Assembly: GCA_900489925.1 (NCBI GenBank)
Contig: UEHQ01000009.1
Coordinates: forward strand, 1-64,000
From: Hyphomicrobiales bacterium
GTDB taxonomy: Bacteria; Pseudomonadota; Alphaproteobacteria; Rhizobiales; Rhizobiaceae
Direction: 5' to 3'
DNA length: 64,000 nucleotides
Each line of letters begins with the position of its first letter. The stretch's first letter is position 1. A program made the translations under genes and the position numbers. The notes under the pieces are model-generated. The model worked only from the letters and a program-made list of their open reading frames with translations, made no database searches and had not been told where the DNA came from. This document shows positions 32,605-40,674 of this stretch, piece after piece.

Positions 32605-33882
32605 ATGGTGCGTACTCCTCCTGCTACCGAGACGACCGATGCGATGGCGAACCGTATGGTTCACGAACTCGCGGCGCTGGAGTTCGACGCACCGCAAGCG
32701 GATGCGCGCGTCAATGTCGGCCGGCCGGGACGAGAGCTGTGCCTCTACTCCGGCAAGCTTGGATACGAACTCCAGGACGAGCTCGACTTTCTCTCCAACC
32801 GCGCGCTGGAGCCGAATGTCTTTTTCACCGGCCGCTTCCTTGCGCCAGCAATGCCGCGCCTCGATGACCGACAGGTGAACTTCGCGCTGATGCGCGACCA
32901 GAACGGCAGGCGCAGCCGCATGCGCTTCCTGATGCCGTTCTCGGTGGAAAAGCCAGGCTTTGCCGTTGGCCCGTCGATCATCCGCGTCTGGTCGAACAGC
33001 TTCGCGCCACTGGGAACGCCGTTGATCGATGCGGAGGACGCGGCCGAAACGCTCGACAACCTGCTCGACGGATTGATCAGCGGTGATCTCCGGCTACCAA
33101 AGATCCTGGTCATCCCGGACCTGAGACTGGACAGCGTTTTCGCGCGGATGATCCGGGCGGTTGCGATCAGCCGCAACCTGCCGATCACGATTGCCAACCC
33201 CTATCAGCGCCCGATGCTTCAAAGCGACGAGGACGCCACGGTCTACCTGGGCAAAGCCGTTTCCGCCTCGCACATGCGTGAAATGCGCCGCCAGTGGCGC
33301 CTGCTCGAAGAACAGGGAACCGTCGTCTACAGCGTCGCCCGCCAGGCGCGCGAGGTCCACCGTCGCTTCGAGGAGTTTCTGGCGCTTGAGGCCGGCGGCT
33401 GGAAGGGCAAGCGACGCAGCGCCCTAGTCACCGACCGCTATCATACCGCTTTCGCCCGCGAGGCGATTTCCAATCTTGCCGCCGCCGACGCCGTGCGCAT
33501 TCACAGCATCGACCTGAACGGCAAAGCGATTGCCGCAACCGTCGTGCTGATGATGGGCGGCGAGGCTTACACCTGGAAAACCGCCTATGACGAGGCCTAT
33601 GGCCGGTATTCTCCGGGCAAGCTGCTGATGGCGGAATTGACGGAATGGCACCTCGACGATGCCAACATCGTCCGCTCCGATTCCTGCGCGGTTCCCAACC
33701 ACCCGATCATGAGCCGTTTCTGGCAGGAGCGGGAAGAAATGGGGACGCTGATCATCGGTCTCGATCAGAATGGCGACCGCGACGTCCGGCAAGTCGCCAC
33801 CCAGCTGCACATGTATACGAGCACCCGCAACGTGGCAAAGATGCTGCGTCAGAAAATCATGTCGCTTGCGGGTCGGGGATAA
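32605..33882 (+). CDS. GNAT/FemAB-like acyltransferase (CelD/BcsL type)
   Basis: 425 aa. The C-terminal half (about 210-400) has the double-GNAT look of the CelD/BcsL and FemAB group: YSVARQAREVHRRFEEFLAL, EAGGWKGKRRSAL and YTWKTAYDEAYGRYSPGKLL. Such proteins transfer acyl or aminoacyl groups to polysaccharide or peptidoglycan precursors. The 4-bp gap to the flippase gene makes a surface-polymer acylase likely. The last 26 bp overlap the convergent acyl-CoA synthetase gene. Confidence 0.85.
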   Translation: MVRTPPATETTDAMANRMVHELAALEFDAPQADARVNVGRPGRELCLYSGKLGYELQDELDFLSNRALEPNVFFTGRFLAPAMPRLDDRQVNFALMRDQNGRRSRMRFLMPFSVEKPGFAVGPSIIRVWSNSFAPLGTPLIDAEDAAETLDNLLDGLISGDLRLPKILVIPDLRLDSVFARMIRAVAISRNLPITIANPYQRPMLQSDEDATVYLGKAVSASHMREMRRQWRLLEEQGTVVYSVARQAREVHRRFEEFLALEAGGWKGKRRSALVTDRYHTAFAREAISNLAAADAVRIHSIDLNGKAIAATVVLMMGGEAYTWKTAYDEAYGRYSPGKLLMAELTEWHLDDANIVRSDSCAVPNHPIMSRFWQEREEMGTLIIGLDQNGDRDVRQVATQLHMYTSTRNVAKMLRQKIMSLAGRG

Positions 33883-35512
33883 GCGCTTCGGCAGCAGCTC
33901 TTTGCCTCAGCAGGCGACGGATAACCTTGCCCGTCGTCGTCAGCGGCAGCTCATCGACGAATTCGACTTCGCGTGGATATTCATGCATCGAAAGCCGCGT
34001 CTTCACCCACGCGCTGATCTCGGCGGCAAGCGTCTGGCTGGCTTTAAAGCCCGGCACGAGTACGACATAGGCTTTGACGATTTCCGTGCGAAGCGGATCC
34101 GGCTTGCCGATCGCCGCCGCGAGCTGCACCGCCGGATGCCCTGTCAGGCAATCCTCGATCTCGGCAGGGCCGATCCGATATCCCGATGACGTGATGACGT
34201 CGTCGTCGCGGCCGAGGAAGGTGACGAAACCCTCGGCGTCCTGTCGTCCGAGGTCACCGGTCAGCAGCCAGTCATTGGCAAACTTGCGTTCGGTTGCCGC
34301 GTCTTCCCCCCAGTATCCCAGGAACATCACGGGATCCGGTCTTTTGACGGCGATCTGTCCTGCTTCGCCCACCGGCAACTCCTCGCCGAGATCATTGACG
34401 ATTGCAACGTAGTGACCGGGAACAGTCTTTCCGATCGCGCCGGCTCTGCTCACGTCATGCGCGGCGCTTGATGACAGGACGAAGTTGCACTCCGTCTGTC
34501 CGTAGAATTCGTTGACCCGGATGCCGAGTGTCTTCTTCACCCATTCGTAGGTTTCGGCGCCGAGAGATTCGCCCGCGGAACCGATCGTGCGAAGCACAAG
34601 ATCGTATTTCGCCCTTGGATCTGGAACCGACTTCAAGAGCCGCAGCGCCGTTGGCGGGATAAAGCCGTTTCGAACCTTCATCTCGGCCATGATCCGATAT
34701 GCCATATCGGCATCGAATTTCTGCGCCGGCGAGGAGACGACCGGGACGCCGAGCAGGAGGCTGGGCAGCAGGGCGTTCAGCAGGCCGCCCGCCCATGCCC
34801 AGTCAGACGGCGTCCAGACCTTGTCGCCAGCCTGCGGAAAGCCTTCATGGGCGAACTGCATTCCTGGAATGTGCCCTGCCAGAACCCGGTGTCCATGCAG
34901 CGCCCCCTTCGGCGCGCCGGTGGTGCCCGACGTGAAGATCATCAACGCCGGATCGTCCGGCTCTGTGTGAACGGTTTCGAATTCCTGGGGATGCTCGCCC
35001 ACCAGCGAGGAAAACGACAATGTTCTCTCTATCTCTCCATCGACCGTGATCACCGACTTCAGGTCCGGAAGCCGCGCGCGGATCTCGCGAAGTCGTTCCA
35101 GGCCAAAGGCGTTGGTGATGATTCCGGCCGCACCCGCCGTCTTCAGCCGATATTCGAGCGCCTCAACCCCGAACAGCAGGGCCAGCGGCAGCGCGATCGC
35201 GCCCATCTTGTAGATGGCCACATGTGCGATCACCGTCTCGAACGACTGCGGAAGGAGCAACGCGATCCGGTCGCCTCGCCGCAAACCCAGCGACACAAGC
35301 GCGTTGGCCAGCGACGACGACCGCGCCGCCAACTCGCCGTATGTCATCGACAGATGGTGGCCATCGGGGCTGAAATGCTCAAGGCAGACACGATCTGGCG
35401 CGCGAGCCGCCCACTCGTCGCTGACGGCGCGGCCAATATTGAAATCGTCCGGGATGGACCACGCGAAATCGCGATAGAGGTCCTCATAGCGATCCCGCGG
35501 TGGCAGTTTCAT
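33857..35512 (-). CDS. AMP-binding acyl-CoA synthetase
   Basis: About 551-aa ANL-superfamily enzyme that adenylates a carboxylic acid and forms its CoA thioester. The P-loop is FTSGTTGAPKGALHGH, the A5 motif FYGQTECNFV, the A7-A8 hinge LLTGDLGRQDAEGF and GRDDDVITSSGYRIGPAEIE, and the catalytic lysine lies in TTTGKVIRR. It resembles short/medium-chain acetyl-CoA-synthetase-like enzymes; the acid is not known. Start ATG 35512 or 35518; the frame from 35575 is longer than expected. Transcribed towards the GNAT gene and overlapping it. Confidence 0.92.
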   Translation of the reverse strand: MKLPPRDRYEDLYRDFAWSIPDDFNIGRAVSDEWAARAPDRVCLEHFSPDGHHLSMTYGELAARSSSLANALVSLGLRRGDRIALLLPQSFETVIAHVAIYKMGAIALPLALLFGVEALEYRLKTAGAAGIITNAFGLERLREIRARLPDLKSVITVDGEIERTLSFSSLVGEHPQEFETVHTEPDDPALMIFTSGTTGAPKGALHGHRVLAGHIPGMQFAHEGFPQAGDKVWTPSDWAWAGGLLNALLPSLLLGVPVVSSPAQKFDADMAYRIMAEMKVRNGFIPPTALRLLKSVPDPRAKYDLVLRTIGSAGESLGAETYEWVKKTLGIRVNEFYGQTECNFVLSSSAAHDVSRAGAIGKTVPGHYVAIVNDLGEELPVGEAGQIAVKRPDPVMFLGYWGEDAATERKFANDWLLTGDLGRQDAEGFVTFLGRDDDVITSSGYRIGPAEIEDCLTGHPAVQLAAAIGKPDPLRTEIVKAYVVLVPGFKASQTLAAEISAWVKTRLSMHEYPREVEFVDELPLTTTGKVIRRLLRQRAAAEALIPDPQAT

Positions 35513-35702
35513 CGACATGATCCAACAAATGCTGCACCAGCTAACACCCTGGATGACATTTGCGCAAGCCGACACCGGGGAGAGGGCGCCTGCTGTTCTC
35601 GCAGACGCGAAAACCTCGGCTTATCGCCTGCCATTTCCCTGTCGGTCGCCCTAGATACCATTGGCCAGCTTAGGAGCTTGCGGTTTCGGTAGGAGCGATT
35701 TC

Positions 35703-36683
35703 ATGGATTACGTCAAGTTTGGAAACACCGGCATGGAAGTTTCGAAAATCTGCCTCGGTTGCATGACCTTCGGCGATCCGAACCGCGGCACCCACGGCTG
35801 GACGCTCGCAGAGGAAGACAGTCGACTGCTGATCCGCCAGGCCATCGAACTTGGCATCAACTTCCTCGACACGGCGAACACCTATTCCGACGGCTCATCG
35901 GAGGAAATCGTCGGCCGTGCGATCAGAGATTTCTCCAGGCGTGAGGACATCGTGCTCGCCACGAAGGTCTTCAACCGCATGCGACCGGGACCGAATGGCG
36001 CAGGGCTTTCCCGAAAGGCCATATTCGACGAGATCGACAACAGCCTGCGCCGGCTGGGAACGGACTATGTCGACCTCTACCAGATCCACCGGTTTGACTA
36101 CACCACGCCGATCGAAGAAACGCTCGAAGCGCTTCATGACGTCGTGAAAGCCGGCAAGGCACGCTACATCGGCGCCTCCTCGATGTACGCTTGGCAGTTT
36201 GCCAGGATGCTCTACACATCAAGGGCAAATGGCTGGACCGAATTCGTGAGCATGCAGGACCACCTGAACCTGCTCTACCGCGAAGAGGAGCGCGAAATGC
36301 TGCCCTTCTGCGCCGACCAGAAGATCGCCGTCATCCCCTGGAGCCCGCTCGCGCGCGGCCGCCTGACGCGTGACTGGGACGAAAAGACGGAACGCAGCGA
36401 AAGCGACGAATTCGGCAAGACGCTGTACAAGCAAGCCCACGATGCCGATCGCGCGATCATTGAAGTCGTCGGGCGTCTCGCTGCCAAGTGCGGCGTGCCG
36501 CGCGCACAGGTCGCGGCAGCCTGGGTCCTGCAGAAAAATGCGGTCACCGCGCCGATCATCGGCGCCTCGAAGCCCGGTCATTTGACGGATGCGGTTGCCG
36601 CCCTGGCGCTGAAGCTCAGCCCGGAGGATGTGGCCGCGCTTGAGGAGCCTTACGTCCCACATCGCGTCGAAGGCTTCAAATAA
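35703..36683 (+). CDS. aldo/keto reductase
   Basis: 326-aa NADPH-dependent oxidoreductase with a TIM barrel. The catalytic set is readable: D in NFLDTANTYSDGSSEE with the Tyr four residues on, K in VLATKVFNRM, and H in YQIHRFDYTTPIEETLEAL. The sequence is of the YajO/Tas-like branch (LGCMTFGDPNRGTHGW). ATG 35703 has GGAG eight bases upstream; the frame from 35661 is too long. Substrate unknown. Confidence 0.94.
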   Translation: MDYVKFGNTGMEVSKICLGCMTFGDPNRGTHGWTLAEEDSRLLIRQAIELGINFLDTANTYSDGSSEEIVGRAIRDFSRREDIVLATKVFNRMRPGPNGAGLSRKAIFDEIDNSLRRLGTDYVDLYQIHRFDYTTPIEETLEALHDVVKAGKARYIGASSMYAWQFARMLYTSRANGWTEFVSMQDHLNLLYREEEREMLPFCADQKIAVIPWSPLARGRLTRDWDEKTERSESDEFGKTLYKQAHDADRAIIEVVGRLAAKCGVPRAQVAAAWVLQKNAVTAPIIGASKPGHLTDAVAALALKLSPEDVAALEEPYVPHRVEGFK

Positions 36684-36704
36684 GGTCAGGGCGCCCGTGG
36701 TCGT

Positions 36705-37280
36705 CTACTTCGCCGCGGGCGAGAGGGCAGCCTTTGCCGTGAACAGGAAGCTATCGGAAAGTTCGCGGCTTTCAACCGCACGCGCCAAAATGACCGCGCC
36801 CATCATCGAGGACAGCGTCGTGAATCCTTTGTCGCGACGTTCTTCCGATGTCGATCCCGGCACGATGTCGGACAGAATTTCGACAAGGTCGGATAGGCCG
36901 TCATTGAACGTTTCACGTACCGCTCCACGGCTGCGGCTGACCTCCTGGACAAGCGAGGCGAAAACGCAACTGCCGCCCGGATCATCGACGCTGCAGCGTG
37001 AGAGGTAATGATCGAGCAGCGCCTCAAGCGGTCGGTCCGGAGCTGCTGCAATGAGTTCGCGCCATCGAATCTTGACCCTCTCGATCAGTTTGCGGCTGAC
37101 CTCGAGTGCCAAGTCTTCCTTCGATTCGAAATGCCCATAGAAGCCGCCATGCGTCAGCCCCGCCGCCTTCATGATTTCGGCGACACCGGTGCCCTCGAAA
37201 CCCCTTTCGCGGAAAAGCACGCCGGCAACAGCCAGGATCTTCTCGCGGTTTTCGGCAAATTTCTCTCGGCTCACCCGCAT
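36705..37280 (-). CDS. TetR/AcrR family transcriptional regulator
   Basis: 191-aa repressor. The helix-turn-helix is at about residues 25-50 (GTGVAEIMKAAGLTHGGFYG, then HFESKEDLA), followed by a C-terminal ligand domain of the type paired with transporters or reductases. ATG 37280 has GGAG seven bases upstream. It is divergent from the MFS gene over a 120-bp region carrying two operator-like dyads, so it most likely represses itself and the MFS gene. Confidence 0.94.
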   Translation of the reverse strand: MRVSREKFAENREKILAVAGVLFRERGFEGTGVAEIMKAAGLTHGGFYGHFESKEDLALEVSRKLIERVKIRWRELIAAAPDRPLEALLDHYLSRCSVDDPGGSCVFASLVQEVSRSRGAVRETFNDGLSDLVEILSDIVPGSTSEERRDKGFTTLSSMMGAVILARAVESRELSDSFLFTAKAALSPAAK

Positions 37281-37304
37281 CTGGTTCTCCGCAAAATAGC
37301 TTCT

Positions 37305-37364
37305 TGACAATTTATATGACGTCCATCATCAATAATCAACAATGATGATGCTCATCATATAAAT
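37305..37364. promoter_or_regulatory. shared promoter/operator of the TetR and MFS genes
   Basis: Two 17-bp operator-like sites lie 26 bp apart centre to centre: ATGACGTCCATCATCAA (37316-37332) and the near-perfect dyad ATGATGA-TGC-TCATCAT (37342-37358). Together they form a larger inverted repeat, 37310-37330 with 37344-37364, matching at 18 of 21 positions. On the minus strand a promoter fits: TTGATT (37339-37334), 17-bp spacer, TATAAA (37316-37311), with site 1 in the spacer. On the plus strand TTGACA is at 37305-37310. Binding should block both directions. Confidence 0.7.
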
Positions 37365-37400
37365 ATCGGCCTCCCCGGCAACCCAAGACGGAACAGCACA

Positions 37401-38699
37401 ATGGTCTCCACTGCCCTTGCCTCCTCGCTCGCGCGGCGCAACATTCATTACGGATGGGTTGTCGTCGCTGCGACCTTCGTCACCATGCTGGTCACGGCAG
37501 GTGCGATGGGCGCGCCCGGTGTACTCATCAAGCCGCTGCAGGATGAATTCGGCTGGGAAACCTCGCAGATTTCCTCGGCATTGGCCGTCCGTCTGGTGCT
37601 CTTCGGCCTGATGGGACCCTTCTCGGCCGCCTTCATGAACTATTTCGGCGTCCGCAAGGTCATCGTTTTTGCCATGATCCTGATTTCCAGCGGCTTCGTC
37701 GGCTCCCTGTTCATGACCGAGATCTGGCAGTTGCTGCTGCTTTGGGGCGTCGTCGTCGGGCTCGGCACCGGCTTGACGGCAATGGTGCTGGCCGCAACCG
37801 TCTCGGCACGCTGGTTCACTAAGCACCGGGGTCTGGTCGTCGGCATGCTGTCTGCCAGCTCCGCCACCGGCCAGCTCGTCTTCCTGCCATTGATGGCGCA
37901 GCTGACGGAAACCTATGGCTGGCGCACCACGGTATTCTTCGTCTGCGGCATGATCCTATTTGCGGCCCTTGTCGTTCTGGCCTTCATGCGTGATCGCCCG
38001 TCCGATCTCAACCTGCCGTCTTTCGGTGAAGAACAGGTCTCCCCACCGCCCCTGGTGCAATCCGGCTTGTTGGCGATGCTGGCCACGCCGATCACCGTGC
38101 TCAAGGACGTCTCGAAGACCTCCACCTTCTGGATCCTCTTCGCCACCTTCTTCATTTGCGGGCTGAGCACCAACGGCCTGATCCAGACCCACTTCGTCAC
38201 CCTCTGCGGCGACTTCGGCATCCTGCCGGTGGCGGCGGCCAGCGTGCTCGCCGTCATGGGCATCTTCGACTTCTTCGGCACGATCGGTTCCGGCTGGCTT
38301 TCCGACCGTTTCGACAATCGCTGGCTGCTCTTCTGGTACTACGGCCTGCGCGGTCTTTCGCTGCTGTTCCTGCCGTTCAGCGACTTCAGCTTCTACGGCC
38401 TGTCGATCTTCGCGGTTTTCTATGGGCTGGACTGGATTGCAACGGTGCCTCCCACCGTCAAGATCGCTGCCGACCGCTTCGGACGCGAACGGGCGGGCAT
38501 CGTGTTCGGCTGGATCTTCACCGGCCATCAGCTGGGTGCTGCCACCGCCGCCTATGGTGCCGGCCTGTCGCGCACGGAATTGCAGAGCTACCTACCTGCC
38601 TTCTTCATCGCCGGCGCATTCTGCCTGCTGGCTTCGATCCTGGCGATAACGCTGAAGAAACCGGGCCTAGCAACCGCAGCACCAGCCGCGGCCCACTGA
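37401..38699 (+). CDS. MFS transporter
   Basis: 432-aa inner-membrane carrier with about 12 helices. The stretch YGWVVVAATFVTMLVTAGAM opens helix 1, and a motif A-like loop (SARWFTKHRGLVVG) lies between helices 4 and 5. It is of the general oxalate/formate-antiporter-like group, but the solute is unknown. Control by the adjacent divergent TetR protein is likely. A GC-rich hairpin follows. Confidence 0.92.
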   Translation: MVSTALASSLARRNIHYGWVVVAATFVTMLVTAGAMGAPGVLIKPLQDEFGWETSQISSALAVRLVLFGLMGPFSAAFMNYFGVRKVIVFAMILISSGFVGSLFMTEIWQLLLLWGVVVGLGTGLTAMVLAATVSARWFTKHRGLVVGMLSASSATGQLVFLPLMAQLTETYGWRTTVFFVCGMILFAALVVLAFMRDRPSDLNLPSFGEEQVSPPPLVQSGLLAMLATPITVLKDVSKTSTFWILFATFFICGLSTNGLIQTHFVTLCGDFGILPVAAASVLAVMGIFDFFGTIGSGWLSDRFDNRWLLFWYYGLRGLSLLFLPFSDFSFYGLSIFAVFYGLDWIATVPPTVKIAADRFGRERAGIVFGWIFTGHQLGAATAAYGAGLSRTELQSYLPAFFIAGAFCLLASILAITLKKPGLATAAPAAAH

Positions 38700-38707
38700 G
38701 CGGCACT

Positions 38708-38735
38708 CTTCCGGCCGCATTCTTTCGGCCGGAAG
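38708..38735 (+). terminator. hairpin after the MFS gene
   Basis: A perfect 10-bp stem, CTTCCGGCCG (38708-38717) with CGGCCGGAAG (38726-38735), closes an 8-base loop, 9 bp past the stop codon. There is no T-run, so it may be a weak terminator or an RNA-stabilising hairpin. Confidence 0.5.
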
Positions 38736-38822
38736 TCCCGCTAAATCAGCCCGATAACGTCGCCCGTGGTCTTGCGTGCCCCGGCGAACGCATGCTAGAC
38801 ACCCGCCTCGTCGGTATCCGTT

Positions 38823-38907
38823 GCCCCATTGGCGGAATTGGTAGACGCGCTCGACTCAAAATCGAGTTTCGAAAGAAGTGCTGGTTCGACTCCGGCATGG
38901 GGCACCA
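38823..38907 (+). tRNA. tRNA-Leu (anticodon CAA)
   Basis: An 85-base cloverleaf with a long class II variable arm. The acceptor GCCCCAT pairs with ATGGGGC, the anticodon stem CTCGA/TCGAG carries the loop CTCAAAA (anticodon CAA), the T-arm includes GGTTCGACTCC, the discriminator is A and CCA is encoded at 38905-38907. Confidence 0.96.
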
Positions 38908-38981
38908 CCCGTCTCCGACGCTTGATATCATCGACTGAATAGAACCGTGCCGCTGGCGAACAGAGTTCGTCGCGTCTCGCC

Positions 38982-39209
38982 CTATTGAGACATGTTCGGC
39001 TTTGCCGAAGCCCGGATTCGCTCCATCGCAGCCAGAAGGGCATCCTTTGTCCCGTAACCATCCTGGAAGAGATCAAAGAGCGTCGAGGCTGCCTGGCAGC
39101 CTTCGAGGCTGTTCGGCGCCTTCTTGTGCAGGGAACACCATTCCGAAAGCGCCTCGAAAACGACGTGGACGTCGTCTGTAAAGCAAATATGGTGTGATAT
39201 ACTGGTCAT
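38982..39209 (-). CDS. small hypothetical protein
   Basis: 75 aa, soluble and helical (HVVFEALSEWCSLHKKAP, FDLFQDGYGTKDALLAAMER). I do not recognise the family. ATG 39209 is favoured by GGAG nine bases upstream; the longer frame from 39266 adds an unlikely head. It lies just past tRNA-Leu, on the opposite strand. Confidence 0.55.
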   Translation of the reverse strand: MTSISHHICFTDDVHVVFEALSEWCSLHKKAPNSLEGCQAASTLFDLFQDGYGTKDALLAAMERIRASAKPNMSQ

Positions 39210-39356
39210 GGTCACTGCTCCGCTCTCTAAGGCAGAAGCACGCAACTCCCAAGCGGTCATCGCCACTGAATGCCGACCGATGAAGCGACCATACGCCCTA
39301 TGGCGGAGCGTCGCTATTAACTAAGACATGTCCAACGCACGACCGCGCCGGCTGGG

Positions 39357-40451
39357 CTATTGCGCAACCAGCCGCGCTTGCCGCCGCTCTAGTCTCCTCC
39401 GACCGATTCTCTTCCCGAGGTTGATCATCGGATGCTCGAAATAGAATGTGGAGATGTGAGCGGCAAGGAATGTGATCAGAATCAGCAGTGGACGCTTTAG
39501 ATAGCGCACCAGCGTGTCGCCGGTGCCAAGCCATGTCGAACCCAGGACCCCATGAATCACGTAGACGGCATAGGAAGTCTGGGCGACGTACACCGCCGCC
39601 CGTGACGTAAAGAGATGGTACATATATGTTGGAAACGCGAAGAAGGATGTGCCAACAACTGCGGCAGAGACATAGGGCCTGAAATAATTCAGCGCCCCCA
39701 TTGCGGGATGGGACGACGCAAAAAGCAGCACCAGCAGGATGATCGGCGTTACGCGCGGCAGCCTTCTCGGCCAACTCATCTCGCTCAGCCGGGGATAGGC
39801 AAGCGCAAGCGTCGCGCCCGCCAGAATTTCGTCGACTCTGAACCATGTCACGATATCAAGGTGCGTGCCCGTCAAAACGCGCAGCGTCGTCACAGCTAGG
39901 CACACCAACGGCAGCAGATAAAGCCCGCGCCGGCCAAGCAAGGCAACAAGCAACGCGACAGCCACGTAGAACTGCATCTCGACGCAGAGGCTCCACAAGT
40001 GTCCGCCGCCGTCCAGCAGATGTTGGGGTGGAAGATTGGCAACAAACAAGAAATTAGCGAGGAATGTCGTCAGATCAGCCCCACCGACCAGCGTCAGCAC
40101 CGTGATCGTAAGCCACGCCAAGGGCAGGATCCGGAACGTGCGCCTGAGCAGGAAATCGGGCACGTCCGCCCGTGCCAGCAAGAACCTCGTGATAAGAAAA
40201 CCCGAGAGTGTGAAAAACAGGACCATGCCGGTGGTAGCAGCCGACGCGTTGCCGTTCCAGGACTTCGGCCCCAGCGGCAGTAGATGACCAGCAAGCACAA
40301 GCAGGATGCTGAGCGCCCTCCAGCCGTCGAGGATGGCGATCCTGTGTTCCCCCGATTCTCCCTGATTGCCCTTGGACCACAAGCTCGACCACAATGCCGG
40401 CAGAGGATGGCTTTTCGTCTGTACGACTGTCTCGTTCAGAGTTTCCTGCAT
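39357..40451 (-). CDS. acyltransferase family 3 membrane protein (OafA/NodX type)
   Basis: 364-aa polytopic membrane O-acyltransferase with about 10 helices. The family landmarks are present: IAILDGWRALSILLVLAGHL, FFTLSGFLITRFLL, RRTFRILPLAW and LWSLCVEMQFY. Such enzymes O-acylate exported sugars such as LPS, EPS or Nod factors; the acceptor here is unknown. ATG 40451 with GGAGA five bases upstream is preferred to 40526. It is alone in an islet between tRNA-Leu and the antiporter gene, with AT-rich flanking DNA, so horizontal acquisition is plausible. Confidence 0.87.
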   Translation of the reverse strand: MQETLNETVVQTKSHPLPALWSSLWSKGNQGESGEHRIAILDGWRALSILLVLAGHLLPLGPKSWNGNASAATTGMVLFFTLSGFLITRFLLARADVPDFLLRRTFRILPLAWLTITVLTLVGGADLTTFLANFLFVANLPPQHLLDGGGHLWSLCVEMQFYVAVALLVALLGRRGLYLLPLVCLAVTTLRVLTGTHLDIVTWFRVDEILAGATLALAYPRLSEMSWPRRLPRVTPIILLVLLFASSHPAMGALNYFRPYVSAAVVGTSFFAFPTYMYHLFTSRAAVYVAQTSYAVYVIHGVLGSTWLGTGDTLVRYLKRPLLILITFLAAHISTFYFEHPMINLGKRIGRRRLERRQARLVAQ

Positions 40452-40598
40452 AATGCTCTCCGGAAGAAGCCCATCTCGCATTACCCATCCACACGCGACT
40501 TTTTGAAAATCGTGAGTGATCCTCATGAATTGAGCCTCAGCGGATGTATATTCTCAACCCCTCTATTAGGTGTACATAATTGACACATCTAAACGTCT

Positions 40599-40630
40599 GC
40601 TGATTGCAAAATCAGCGGTTCAATTTCGCT
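40599..40630 (+). other. tRNA-like remnant
   Basis: A 5-bp stem (GCTGA 40599-40603 with TCAGC 40612-40616) encloses an 8-base loop containing TTGCAAAA, and a T-arm-like hairpin AGCGG-TTCAATT-TCGCT (40614-40630) overlaps its 3' side. The combination recalls the anticodon and T arms of tRNA-Cys(GCA), but the acceptor stem and D-arm are absent. It may be an attachment-site scar or chance. Confidence 0.3.
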
Positions 40631-40674
40631 CCAGCTTGGGCCAAAGTGAAACCGCCAAGAGGGAAAGGGCGGAC

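Noticed and set aside
38795..39076. 93-codon frame across tRNA-Leu
   Set aside because: It reads through the tRNA gene antisense and part of the 75-aa gene; not plausible.
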